From Paracoccus sp. DMF-8 (GTDB taxonomy: Bacteria > Pseudomonadota > Alphaproteobacteria > Rhodobacterales > Rhodobacteraceae), in NCBI RefSeq assembly GCF_029309835.1, contig NZ_JARJHL010000005.1:310001-374000 (forward strand): 64,000 bases of DNA. Reading direction: 5' to 3'. Every line of letters begins with the position of its first letter. Positions within the stretch are counted from its first letter, which is position 1. The translations under genes and the position numbers were made by a program. Positions 21,699 to 30,388 of the stretch are shown here, in pieces. The notes under the pieces are model-generated. The model worked only from the letters and a program-made list of their open reading frames with translations. It made no database searches and was not told the origin of the DNA.

Positions 21699-23195
21699 AT
21701 GAGCGAGCTGCGCGCGGTCGAAATCAGGAACCCATCCGAGATTGCCACCGAGGCCGCCGCACAGGCCGTCCCCTTCTCGATCGAGGCGGAACAGCAGTTG
21801 CTGGGCGCGCTGCTGACCAATAACGAGGTCTATGACCACGTTTCGCGCATCATCAAGCCCGAACATTTCTATGATCCCGTCCACCGCCGGATCTATGAAA
21901 TCTGCGCCGAGCGCATCACCCGCAATGCGCTGGCCAGCCCGGTCACGATCAAGGCCTTCATGGAAAACGATCAGGGGCTGAAGGATCTGGGCGGTCCCGC
22001 CTATCTGGCACGGCTGGCGGCGGCGGCGATTTCATCCCATGCGGCGCGCGATTACGCCCAGATGATCCGCGAATTCGCGCTGCGCCGCGACCTGATCGTG
22101 CTGGGCCATGACATCGCTTCCCGCGCAGCCACGGTCGAGGTCAGCGACCATGCCGAAGAACAGATCAAGGATGCCGAACAGATCCTGTACAAGCTGGCCG
22201 AACAGGGCGTGGCGGAACGCGGTTTCCAAAGCTTTCTGCATGCGGTGACGGGCGCGGTCCATGCCGCCAATGCCGCCTATAGCCGGGGCGGCGGGTTGTC
22301 GGGCGTGTCCTGCGGGCTGGTCGATCTGGACAACAAGATGGGCGGGTTGAACCGTTCCGACCTGATCATTCTGGCGGGGCGCCCCTCGATGGGGAAAACC
22401 TCGCTGGCAACGAATATCGCCTTCAACGTCGCCAAGGCGCATCGCACCGGCGAACTGCCCGACGGCAGCCACGGCACGGTCGCGGGCGGGGTCGTCGGCT
22501 TTTTCAGTCTGGAGATGTCATCCGAACAGCTTGCCGCCCGGATCCTGTCCGAAGCCGCCGAGGTGCCCAGTGAATCGATCCGCCGCGGCGACATGACCGA
22601 GGATCAGTTCCGCAGTTTCGTTCAGGCCGCGCATGACCTGCAGAACTGCCCGCTGTTCATCGACGACACCCCCGCCCTGCCGATCAACCAGCTTGCCGCC
22701 CGCGCCCGCAAGCTGAAGCGCACGATGGGGCTGGACCTGCTGATCGTCGACTATTTGCAGCTTTTGCGCGCCGCATCGGCCAAGGACAGCCGCGTCAACG
22801 AGGTGTCGGAAATCACGCAGGGCCTGAAGGCCGTCGCCAAGGAACTGGACATTCCCGTCATCGCCCTGTCGCAGCTGTCCCGCGCCGTCGAAAGCCGCGA
22901 GGACAAGCGCCCGCAACTGTCCGACCTGCGCGAATCCGGCAGTATCGAACAGGACGCCGATATCGTGATGTTCGTCTTCCGCGAGGAATATTACCGCGAA
23001 CGTGAAAAGCCCGCCGACCACGATCTGGACAAGATGGCCGCCTGGCAACAGATCATGGAATCCTGCCATGGCAAGGCCGAGGTCATCATCGGCAAGCAGC
23101 GCCACGGCCCCATCGGCACGGTGGAACTGTCCTTTGAAGGGCGCTTTACCCGCTTCGGCAATCTGGAAAAGCATCGTAGCTGGGACCACGAATGA
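21699..23195 (+). CDS. dnaB: replicative DNA helicase
   Basis: A protein of 498 residues. Hexameric 5'-3' helicase of the replisome. The N-terminal domain starts at VPFSIEAEQQLLGALLTNNE. The RecA-like domain has Walker A GRPSMGKTSLATN, the FFSLEMSSEQLAARIL block, Walker B LLIVDYLQLLRA and the SQLSRAVESREDKRPQLSDL block. Start: ATG 21699 after AAAGGA. The last 4 bp overlap the next gene. It sits away from any rplI/rpsR cluster. Confidence 0.97.
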   Translation: MSELRAVEIRNPSEIATEAAAQAVPFSIEAEQQLLGALLTNNEVYDHVSRIIKPEHFYDPVHRRIYEICAERITRNALASPVTIKAFMENDQGLKDLGGPAYLARLAAAAISSHAARDYAQMIREFALRRDLIVLGHDIASRAATVEVSDHAEEQIKDAEQILYKLAEQGVAERGFQSFLHAVTGAVHAANAAYSRGGGLSGVSCGLVDLDNKMGGLNRSDLIILAGRPSMGKTSLATNIAFNVAKAHRTGELPDGSHGTVAGGVVGFFSLEMSSEQLAARILSEAAEVPSESIRRGDMTEDQFRSFVQAAHDLQNCPLFIDDTPALPINQLAARARKLKRTMGLDLLIVDYLQLLRAASAKDSRVNEVSEITQGLKAVAKELDIPVIALSQLSRAVESREDKRPQLSDLRESGSIEQDADIVMFVFREEYYREREKPADHDLDKMAAWQQIMESCHGKAEVIIGKQRHGPIGTVELSFEGRFTRFGNLEKHRSWDHE

Positions 23196-23542
23196 GCCTG
23201 CCCGTCCCGGCCGCGACCATCGGCCTGCTGATCGCGTCGAATGTCTTCATGACCTTCGCGTGGTATGGTCACCTGAAATACAAATCCGCCCCCCTGATCG
23301 CCGTCATTCTGGTCAGCTGGGGCATCGCCTTTTTCGAATATGTCATGCAGGTTCCCGCGAACCGCATCGGCCATGGCCATTTCAGCGCCGCCCAGCTGAA
23401 GACCATTCAGGAAGTCATCAGCCTTTCTATCTTTGCTATATTTTCATGGGCTTACCTGGGGGAACGCATGAGCTGGCAGCATGGGGTCGGTTTCGGCCTG
23501 ATCTGCCTTGGCGCGTGGTTCGTATTTCATGACTGGACCTGA
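23192..23542 (+). CDS. DMT family protein (DUF486)
   Basis: A protein of 116 residues with four predicted membrane helices. The conserved stretches are NVFMTFAWYGHLKY, FFEYVMQVPANRIGH and FAIFSWAYLGERM, diagnostic of DUF486, a small relative of the drug/metabolite transporter family. Its substrate is unknown. It overlaps dnaB (ATGA) and the following transporter, so the three are probably transcribed together. Confidence 0.85.
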   Translation: MSLPVPAATIGLLIASNVFMTFAWYGHLKYKSAPLIAVILVSWGIAFFEYVMQVPANRIGHGHFSAAQLKTIQEVISLSIFAIFSWAYLGERMSWQHGVGFGLICLGAWFVFHDWT

Positions 23543-24734
23543 GACCGGGCGGACGCCGCCCAGCATCGTGACGCTTGTGGCGCTGGCCGGGTTGTCGGCA
23601 CTGTCGATGAACGTCTTCCTGCCCTCGCTGCCCGGCATGGCCCGCTGGTTTCAGGTGGATTACGGCGTCATGCAGCTTTCCGTGTCGGTCTATCTGGCCG
23701 TCACCGCCATCCTGCAACTGTTCGTCGGCCCGATCAGCGACATGTTCGGACGCAGGCCGGTGATGCTTGGGGCGTTGGTGATCTTTCTGCTGGCCACCAT
23801 CGGCACCTTGCTGGCGCCGACCGCCGAATGGTTCCTGGTGTTTCGCATGATGCAGGCGGTGATCGCCGCGGGCATGGTGCTGTCGCGCGCCGTGGTCCGC
23901 GACATCGTGCCGGGCGATGCGGCGGCCAGCCTGCTGGGCTATGTCACGATGGGCATGTCGATCGTGCCGATGCTGGCCCCGATCTTTGGCGGCATGCTGG
24001 ACGAAGCTTTTGGCTGGAAAGCCAATTTCGCCATGATGGGTCTGTTGGGCCTGGCGGTGCTGATCCTGTGCTGGTTCGACATGGGCGAAACCTCGCGTCC
24101 CGGCGGCGTGCCCCTGCGCGCGCAATTCGCCCAATATCCGGTTCTGGCGCGGTCATGGCGGTTCTGGGGCTATTCCATCGTCGCCATGCTGGCCTCCGGG
24201 TCGTTCTTTGCCTATCTGGGCGGTGCCCCCTATATCGGGGAAACGGTGTTCCACCTGACCTCGTCGCAGGTCGGATACTGGTTCGCGGCGCCTGCGGTCG
24301 GCTATGCCCTGGGCAATTACATCTCGGGGCGTTATGCGGTCAGGATCGGGATGAACCGCCTGATCCTGCTGGGCACATTGGCATCGGTCCTGCCTCTGGC
24401 GGTGGTGCTGCTGGCCGATATCCTGGGCTGGCATCAGCCGCTGGTCTTCTTTGGCGGGGTGACGATGGTCGGGCTGGGCAACGGGCTGGTTCTGCCAAGC
24501 GCCAATGCCGGGATGATGAGCGTGCGCCCCGAACTCGCGGGCACCGCCAGCGGCTTTGGCGGCGCGATGATGGTGGCGGGCGGCGCGGTCATGGCGACGC
24601 TTGCGGGCGCCTTGCTCAGCCCGACCAGCGGCGCCGCGCCCCTGCTGTGGATCATGCTGCTGTCGGCTGTCGGTGCCCTTGTCACGATCCGTCTGGTGAT
24701 AAAGCGGCAGAAACGGCTGGATCAGACCGGCTGA
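23529..24734 (+). CDS. Bcr/CflA-type multidrug efflux MFS transporter
   Basis: A protein of 401 residues with 12 predicted membrane helices. The motif-A loop GPISDMFGRRPVMLG follows helix 2, and FRMMQAVIAAGMVLSRAVVRD matches the Bcr/CflA branch of drug:H+ antiporters. The start at 23529 is chosen because it overlaps the DUF486 stop by 14 bp and begins just before helix 1; an extension to 23508 adds only antisense-like residues. Substrate cannot be read from sequence. Confidence 0.88.
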   Translation: MTGPETGRTPPSIVTLVALAGLSALSMNVFLPSLPGMARWFQVDYGVMQLSVSVYLAVTAILQLFVGPISDMFGRRPVMLGALVIFLLATIGTLLAPTAEWFLVFRMMQAVIAAGMVLSRAVVRDIVPGDAAASLLGYVTMGMSIVPMLAPIFGGMLDEAFGWKANFAMMGLLGLAVLILCWFDMGETSRPGGVPLRAQFAQYPVLARSWRFWGYSIVAMLASGSFFAYLGGAPYIGETVFHLTSSQVGYWFAAPAVGYALGNYISGRYAVRIGMNRLILLGTLASVLPLAVVLLADILGWHQPLVFFGGVTMVGLGNGLVLPSANAGMMSVRPELAGTASGFGGAMMVAGGAVMATLAGALLSPTSGAAPLLWIMLLSAVGALVTIRLVIKRQKRLDQTG

Positions 24735-24756
24735 CCCCCAGTTCCCCCCTTGCCTT

Positions 24757-24797
24757 GCCGGGTTTGCAAAGCCTATCCAGATATTTGCAAACCCGGC
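24757..24797. promoter_or_regulatory. palindromic operator with two TTTGCAAA boxes
   Basis: Perfect inverted repeat of 14-bp arms: GCCGGGTTTGCAAA (24757-24770) and TTTGCAAACCCGGC (24784-24797), with a 13-bp spacer. Each arm holds the self-complementary TTTGCAAA, with centres 21 bp apart, i.e. two helical turns. It ends 10 bp before the scfR start codon. TTTGCAAA pairs are what I recall as the PccR binding site, so autoregulation is the simplest reading. It could also terminate the upstream transporter, but no T run follows. Confidence 0.75.
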
Positions 24798-24807
24798 GGA
24801 GCGACAG

Positions 24808-26202
24808 ATGGCCACGCAAAAGATCTATGCAGGCATCACCCTGCGCGAAACCAGGGCGCGCGCCCGCCTGACGCAGCGGGCATTCGCGCAAAGTCTGGGG
24901 GTGTCGCTGCCCTATCTGTCGCAGATGGAAAACAATCATCGCCCGGTGTCGGCGGGGGTGCTGCTGCGGCTGGCCTCGGAATATTCCATCGACCTTGGCC
25001 GCATGGCGGTCGGCGATGCCGAGCGCATGGCCGTCGATCTGGCCGAGGCGCTGGCCGATCCGCTGTTCGACACGACGCCCGACATGAACGATCTGCGGCT
25101 GGCCACGACCAACGCCCCGGCCTTTGCCCGCGCCTTTCTGGACCTGTATCGCGCCCATCGCGATGGGCAGGAACGGCTGGCCGCGCTGGACGAGGCGCTC
25201 GGCGCGGGCGCCCAGAACGCCGCCGCCTCGCCCTGGGAGGAGGTCCGGGATTTCTTTCACTCATTGCGACAATTACATCGACGCGATCGACCGCGCGGCG
25301 GAACGGTTCGCCACCACACCGCCGCAGATCCCGCCGCTGGAACGCGCGATTTCGGCGCTGAACGATCTTGGCCTGATCGTCGAAACCGCCGAACTGGGCG
25401 GCGGCCCGGTCTATCTGCGCGACGGGCGGCGCATCACCGCCAATGCCTCGGCCAGCCGCGAGACGCTGGCCTTTCAACTGAACCACCTGCTTGCGCTGGA
25501 AGCCTATGGCGACCTGCTCGAGGCGACGCTGGAACTGGCGCGTTTCCGCAGCGATGTCGCCCGCGACATCTGCCGCCTTGGCCTTGCGAATTACTTCGCG
25601 GGGGCGGCGATGATGCCCTATTCGCGCTTTCTGGCGACAGCACAGGCCGAACGGCACGATCTGGAGCGGCTGGCGCATCTGTTCCACGCCTCGCTGGAAC
25701 AGGTCGCGCATCGCCTGTCGACCATGCAGCGCGCCGGCAGCAAGGGCGTGCCGTTCTTTCGTCCGCGTCGATCAGGCGGGCACGATCACCAAACGCCATT
25801 CCGCCACAAGGCTGCAATTCGCGCGTTTCGGCGGCGCCCGCCCCCTGTGGACCGTGCATCAGGCCTTTGAAACACCGACGCGTTTTCTGCGCCAACTGGC
25901 TCAGACTCCGGATGGCAAACGCTATCTGTGCCTGGTCGCGGGACGTGTCGAAACCGGGCGGGGCCTCTGGCGCGCCGATGCGGCGTTTCGCGATCTGTCT
26001 GGGCTGCGAGATCGAACATGCCCGCGACATGGTCTATGCCGACGGGCTGGATCTGGCGAACCCGCTGCAATTCGAGCCGATCGGGATTTCCTGCCGGATC
26101 TGCCCGCGACAGAACTGTCATCAGCGTTCGGTCCCGCCTGTCGACCGCCCGATCCTGATCCCGCGCGACCGTTCGGGCCCCCTGCCCTATACCTTCGACT
26201 GA
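24808..26202 (+). CDS. short-chain fatty acyl-CoA regulator (ScfR/PccR family), frame broken
   Basis: XRE-type regulator. The helix-turn-helix is at residues 8-62 (LRETRARARLTQRAFAQSLG, YLSQMENNHRPVS). The centre (CDNYIDAIDRAAERFATTP, LAFQLNHLLALEAYGD, RSDVARDICRLGLANYFAGA) is the IrrE/DUF2083-like part. The C terminus (IGISCRICPRQNCHQRSVPP) is the Cys-rich block that defines ScfRs. Frames join only with single-base shifts at about 25262, 25758 and 25965. Family members sense acyl-CoA; PccR of Rhodobacter controls propionyl-CoA carboxylase. The palindrome just upstream supports that role. The exact ligand is unknown. Confidence 0.85.
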   Translation: MATQKIYAGITLRETRARARLTQRAFAQSLGVSLPYLSQMENNHRPVSAGVLLRLASEYSIDLGRMAVGDAERMAVDLAEALADPLFDTTPDMNDLRLATTNAPAFARAFLDLYRAHRDGQERLAALDEALGAGAQNAAASPWEEVRDFFHSLRQLHRRDRPRGGTVRHHTAADPAAGTRDFGAERSWPDRRNRRTGRRPGLSARRAAHHRQCLGQPRDAGLSTEPPACAGSLWRPARGDAGTGAFPQRCRPRHLPPWPCELLRGGGDDALFALSGDSTGRTARSGAAGASVPRLAGTGRASPVDHAARRQQGRAVLSSASIRRARSPNAIPPQGCNSRVSAAPAPCGPCIRPLKHRRVFCANWLRLRMANAICAWSRDVSKPGGASGAPMRRFAICLGCEIEHARDMVYADGLDLANPLQFEPIGISCRICPRQNCHQRSVPPVDRPILIPRDRSGPLPYTFD

Positions 26203-26556
26203 GCGCGGGGGCGACCAATCACGGGGCGACCAATCACGGGGCAGATCGTCCGCCCTGCGTGCGTTCCGCGTCGGGGATAGGCAATCACGCGCAGTTGCCG
26301 CGCGCGGCGCTATCGGTCATGCAGGCCGCGCATCATTTTCAGCAGTGTCACATTTTTCGTTTTTCAGGCCGTTCCGCGTGACCTTTCTGGGCGAGATCCT
26401 TGGCCCCTCCGGCACGGCTTGGGCGAGATTTCGCCACATCACGACAAAGATCGGCCAGGCCTGTTGCAAGCAGGGCACGGCTCGGATTTATCCAATCCCC
26501 ATACGCAACCGGCCCCTGCTTTCGGAAACAGGTTGCGACCCATTTCGGATTGGACA
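26203..26556. other. 354-bp intergenic region, no gene seen
   Basis: Contains the 15-bp tandem duplication at its left end and presumably the promoter of the M23 peptidase gene at its right end. Short open frames here have no family-like sequence on either strand. Confidence 0.5.
26208..26242. repeat. 15-bp perfect tandem duplication after a stop codon
   Basis: GGGGCGACCAATCAC at 26208-26222 and 26223-26237, with a third partial copy (GGGGC) at 26238-26242. It starts 6 bp after the scfR stop codon. Confidence 0.92.
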
Positions 26557-27860
26557 GTGACATTGCGTCTCACTCATCACCTGAATGCGGTTTTGGAACG
26601 CTGGCTGCCCGAACAACGCCTGTTTCTGAAATCGGATAGCAGCGCCCGTTTCGTGAGGCTGCGCCCGCTGACCCAGGTCGCCCTGATGGGGGGCACGGCC
26701 ATCGTCTTTGGCTGGACCATCATCGCCAGTTCGATCCTGGTCATCGACGCCGCCAGCGACGGATCGTCGCGCGATCAGGTGGCGCGGTCGCAGGCCTCTT
26801 TCGAAAACCGTCTGGCGGCACTGTCCGCGGAACGCGACGCCCGCGCCGCCGAGGCGCTGGCCGCGCAGGACCGTTTCGCCAGCGCGCTGGATCAGGTGTC
26901 GCGGATGCAGACGCAACTGCTGGCATCGGAAAGCCGCAACCGAGAGCTGGAGACCGGCATCGGCGTCGTTCAGGCCTCGCTGCATGATGCGGTGATCGCG
27001 CGCAATCTGCTGGCTGCCGACCCCCAGGGCGAAAGCGAGGCCGCCCATCAGGCTGCCGACCGGGTCGAGGAATTTTCCGTCGCGCTGGATATCCTGTCGG
27101 ATGAGCTGAAACAGGCCGTCACCGACCGCGACGACGCCAATCGCGAAATGGCCGCCGTTCAGGCCCGCACCGACGAAATCGCGCAGGACCGCGACCGCAT
27201 CTGGCCCGCAATGACGCGCTGTTCACCGAAATCGAAAACGCCGTCAGCATTTCGTTCGAGCCGCTGGATGCGATGTTCCGCAAGGCCGGGGTCGATTCCG
27301 ACCAGTTGCTGCGCTCGATCCGCAGCGGTTATTCGGGCACCGGCGGGCCGCTGAACACGGCCTCTGTTTCGACGCGCGGCAATGCCGATATCACGCAGGA
27401 CGAGGCCCGCACCCAGGAAATCATGATCTCTCTGGACAGGATCAACACCTATCGCATCGCCATCGACAAGATGCCGCTGGCGATGCCGGTGAAATCGGCC
27501 TTCCGCTTCACCTCGCCCTATGGGCAGCGTTGGGGCCGCCGTCACGAAGGCATCGACCTGGCCGCGCCGGTCGGCACGCCGATCTTTGCGCCGGGCGAAG
27601 GCGAGGTCATCTTTGCCGGCTGGCAGCGCGGCTACGGCAACCTCATCAAGATCCGTCACGAGCTGGGCGTCGAAACACGTTACGGTCATCTGTCGCGGAT
27701 TCGCGTCAAGGTGGGGCAAAAGGTATCGCGCGGCGCGCTGATCGGTGATATGGGCAATACCGGCAGATCGACCGGATCGCATCTTCACTATGAAATCCGC
27801 GTGAATGGTCAGTCAGTGGATCCCATGAGCTTCATCAAGGCAGCCCAAAATGTTTTCTAA
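26557..27860 (+). CDS. M23 family metallopeptidase (membrane-anchored endopeptidase), frame broken once
   Basis: About 434 residues after restoring one base near 27200. N-terminal segment VLERWLPEQRLFLKS, a membrane helix (VALMGGTAIVFGWTIIASSI), then a coiled coil of about 170 residues. The C-terminal LytM domain begins FRFTSPYGQRWGRRHEGIDL (first metal His and Asp) and ends GSHLHYEIRVNGQSVDP (HxH). It should cut peptide cross-links of peptidoglycan. GTG at 26557 is chosen as start because RLTHHLNAVLERWLPEQ fits relatives; earlier ATGs do not. Its last 11 bp overlap the bactofilin start. Confidence 0.85.
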
Positions 27861-28347
27861 GACCCGTGTCACCGAACCCGGCCCCCGTCAGCAACCGGCA
27901 GCAGAGTCGGAAGCTCCGCGTCCGGAACAAAGCTACGATATCCCGGCGACCGCGTCGGCACCGCGTGCGCGTTCGACCCCCTCTGTCCTGTCGGCGGACC
28001 TGACCGTCACCGGTAATATCAAGACGGCAGGCGACGTTCAGATCGAAGGTAACGTCGAAGGCGACATCCGTGCCCATCAGCTGATCGTCGGCGAAACCGC
28101 AACCATCAAGGGCGAAATCGTCGCGGACGAAATCGTCGTCAATGGCCGCGTCGTCGGCCGCGTCCGTGGCCTGAAGGTCCGGCTGAGCGCCTCGGCCCGG
28201 GTCGAGGGCGACATCGTCCACAAGACCATCGCCATCGAATCCGGCGCCCATTTCGAAGGCTCGGTCCAGCGTCAGGAAGATCCGCTGCAAAACGGCATCA
28301 CCCCGAAACTGGCCCCCCCGGCGGCCCGCGCCGCTGGCGACGAATGA
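27850..28347 (+). CDS. bactofilin (polymer-forming cytoskeletal protein)
   Basis: A protein of 165 residues. A disordered N terminus (~45 residues) precedes the DUF583/bactofilin beta-helix: SADLTVTGNIKTAGDVQIEG, NVEGDIRAHQLIVGETATIK, GRVRGLKVRLSASARVEGDI. A short Pro/Ala tail follows. Bactofilins polymerise without nucleotide and position wall enzymes. The direct overlap with an M23 peptidase gene mirrors the CcmA/Csd pairing known in other bacteria and suggests that the two act together on cell shape. Confidence 0.92.
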   Translation: MFSKTRVTEPGPRQQPAAESEAPRPEQSYDIPATASAPRARSTPSVLSADLTVTGNIKTAGDVQIEGNVEGDIRAHQLIVGETATIKGEIVADEIVVNGRVVGRVRGLKVRLSASARVEGDIVHKTIAIESGAHFEGSVQRQEDPLQNGITPKLAPPAARAAGDE

Positions 28348-28375
28348 TCCGGGACCATTCCCGACACTGAACAAA

Positions 28376-28399
28376 GGGCGGCCACGGGCCGCCCTTTTT
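28376..28399 (+). terminator. Rho-independent terminator after bactofilin
   Basis: GGGCGGCC (28376-28383), ACG loop, GGCCGCCC (28387-28394), then TTTTT. Preceded by AAA, so it could also work for the convergent DUF2189 gene. Confidence 0.95.
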
Positions 28400-28406
28400 C
28401 ATCGCG

Positions 28407-29204
28407 CTATTCGTCGTCGGGCATCAATTCGCGATACATGTGCCAACTGGCATGTCCCAGCACGGGCAGGACGACGAACAGCCCCAGAAACAGCGGCAGA
28501 AAGGCCAGAAACATCAGCGCGGCGATCAGGACGGCCCAGCCCAGCATGACGCCCTTGTTCAGCATCACCGCCCGGACGCTGGTAATCATCGCCGTGACCA
28601 GATCAACCTCGCGGTCAAGGATCATGGGCAGCCCGACCACGGTGATCGCAAACAGCACGGCGGCAAAGCCCGCCCCGACCAGCGTCCCGATCAGCAGCAT
28701 CACCAGCCCGCGCCCCTGAAACAAGACCTCGGGCGAGGAGGTGATATTGGTCAGCGCCGACAGCCCCATGAACAGCGCAAAGACGGTATGCGCGACAAAG
28801 ACCCAGAACATGAACATCAGCATGATCAGCATGGCCATCGAAGGGACTTGCCGGTCCTTTTGCGCGACGACGGTGCGCAGGACATCGCGCCAGATCAGCA
28901 CCTGGCCCATTTCCAGCCGGCGGCTGACCTCATACAGCCCGACGGCGGCAAAGGGGGCCAGCAGCGGAAAGCCCAGGATAAAGGGCATCAGCCACCATTC
29001 CTGCCCCGACAGAAAGGCGACCGCCGCCAGCATCAAGCCGCCCGCGACATAAAAACCCGCGAAGAACAGGCCAAAGGCGAGGGCGCGGCGAAAATCGCGC
29101 CAGCCCGCCGCAAGCGCGCGCGGAATCACCCCCGCATCGACGATCACCGGATCCAGCGGCTCATCAGGCAGCGCACCGGGTGGTTCGTTTTGCATCAAGG
29201 ACAT
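28407..29204 (-). CDS. DUF2189 integral membrane protein
   Basis: A protein of 265 residues with about six membrane helices (LAFGLFFAGFYVAGGLMLAA, AMLIMLMFMFWVFVAHTVFA, GTLVGAGFAAVLFAITVVGL and others). The segment FPLLAPFAAVGLYEVSRRLE is typical of DUF2189. Inner-membrane protein of unknown function. The alternative ATG four codons in (MQNEPPG) is also possible. It is upstream of no obvious partner. Confidence 0.82.
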   Translation of the reverse strand: MSLMQNEPPGALPDEPLDPVIVDAGVIPRALAAGWRDFRRALAFGLFFAGFYVAGGLMLAAVAFLSGQEWWLMPFILGFPLLAPFAAVGLYEVSRRLEMGQVLIWRDVLRTVVAQKDRQVPSMAMLIMLMFMFWVFVAHTVFALFMGLSALTNITSSPEVLFQGRGLVMLLIGTLVGAGFAAVLFAITVVGLPMILDREVDLVTAMITSVRAVMLNKGVMLGWAVLIAALMFLAFLPLFLGLFVVLPVLGHASWHMYRELMPDDE

Positions 29205-29263
29205 CCTGCCTCCTGAAATGAGAAAGGCGGCAAACCGTCGGTGCGGCGCGCGGGCGGCGCGGC

Positions 29264-29288
29264 CGCAGGGATCAAATCGCAGGGATCA
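29264..29288. repeat. 11-bp direct repeat containing the coaD stop codon
   Basis: CGCAGGGATCA at 29264-29274 and 29278-29288, separated by AAT (period 14). The second copy contains the stop of coaD (29286-29288, minus strand) and the first reproduces it downstream. Confidence 0.88.
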
Positions 29289-29777
29289 GGCGTATTTCTC
29301 GCGCAGCGCGGTGTTGACGGCGGGCGTCACGAATTTCGACACATCGCCCCCAAGCCGCGCGATTTCCTTGACCAGTTTCGATGCAATCGCCTGCCTGCGC
29401 GCATCCGCCATCAGAAACACCGTTTCGATCCGTGCATCCAGCGCCCGGTTCATGCCGACCATCTGGAATTCATATTCGAAATCGGCGACGGCACGCAGCC
29501 CGCGCACGATGACCGTGGCACCGACATCGCGGGCGCAGTCTATCAGCAGGTTTTCAAACGGATGGACGACCAGTTCGCCACCCGTTCGCCGGGCGATCTG
29601 GTCGCATTCCGCACGCACCATCTCGACCCGTTCCTCCAGGCTGAACAGGGGCTGCTTGTCACGGTTGATCGCCACGCCGATGACCAGCCGGTCAACCAGC
29701 GCCATCGCGCGTTCGATGATATCGACATGCCCCAGAGTGATCGGGTCATAGGTGCCAGGATAAAGGCCAATGCGCAT
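29286..29777 (-). CDS. coaD: phosphopantetheine adenylyltransferase
   Basis: A protein of 163 residues, the normal length. It transfers AMP to 4'-phosphopantetheine in coenzyme A synthesis. The nucleotidyltransferase signature YPGTYDPITLGHVDII is at the N terminus, with RGLRAVADFEYEFQM and the C-terminal KEIARLGGDVSKFV. It is cytoplasmic and hexameric in relatives. The stop lies in a short direct duplication. Confidence 0.96.
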   Translation of the reverse strand: MRIGLYPGTYDPITLGHVDIIERAMALVDRLVIGVAINRDKQPLFSLEERVEMVRAECDQIARRTGGELVVHPFENLLIDCARDVGATVIVRGLRAVADFEYEFQMVGMNRALDARIETVFLMADARRQAIASKLVKEIARLGGDVSKFVTPAVNTALREKYA

Positions 29778-29881
29778 CAGATGTCCTTTCGGCTCGCCAC
29801 AGGTGGTTGGAACCGGATTTGATCGCGAGGCGCAAGCCCCGGCCGACAGGTTGCCGCAGGAATTTTCATGCGGGTGGTCGG

Positions 29882-30319
29882 TCAGACACCCATGATCATG
29901 CCGGTCAACGCCTCGCGCTCGGCATGAAGTTCCTTCAGCCGCGCCGAAACCGCATCCCCGATCGAGATGAAACCGATCATCCGGCCGTCCTCATCGACGA
30001 CCGGCAGGTGGCGGAATCGCCCGTCGGTCATGCGCTCCAGCACGGTCAGCGCATCTTCTCCGCTGGTGCAGGTCGACAATTTGCGGGTCATCAGATCCGA
30101 CACCGGCCCGGACAGGATCTCGGCCCCGCCCCGGCCCAGGGCTCGGACGATGTCGCGCTCGGACAGGATGCCCTCCGCCGTCAATCCGTCCTGACTGACG
30201 ACCACGGCACCGATACGCTTTTCAGCCAGAAGCCGTGCCGCATCCGCAACGCTGGCATCGGGCCGGATCGTCACGATATCGACACTGGTCTTCATGGACA
30301 GGATCTGGTTGACGAGCAT
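29882..30319 (-). CDS. tandem CBS domain protein
   Basis: A protein of 145 residues composed of two CBS motifs: VDIVTIRPDASVADAARLLA with IGAVVVSQDG and GILSERDIVRALG, then LSTCTSGEDALTVLERMTDG with RHLPVVDEDGRMIGFISIGD. Such stand-alone pairs bind adenine nucleotides and regulate partners. Start: ATG 30319, preceded by AAGGAGGG; a longer form from 30361 lacks such a site. No partner enzyme is adjacent. Confidence 0.88.
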   Translation of the reverse strand: MLVNQILSMKTSVDIVTIRPDASVADAARLLAEKRIGAVVVSQDGLTAEGILSERDIVRALGRGGAEILSGPVSDLMTRKLSTCTSGEDALTVLERMTDGRFRHLPVVDEDGRMIGFISIGDAVSARLKELHAEREALTGMIMGV

Positions 30320-30388
30320 GCTTGCCCTCCTTCTTGGTTGCTGACGGCGCGTCCCTGACATTCAGCGTTGCCGCAAGCGGACGGCGCG

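Noticed and set aside
24757..24797. Reading the scfR palindrome as a terminator of the upstream exporter
   Set aside because: No T run follows on either strand, the loop is 13 nt, and the ribosome site of scfR begins directly after it; an operator is the simpler reading.
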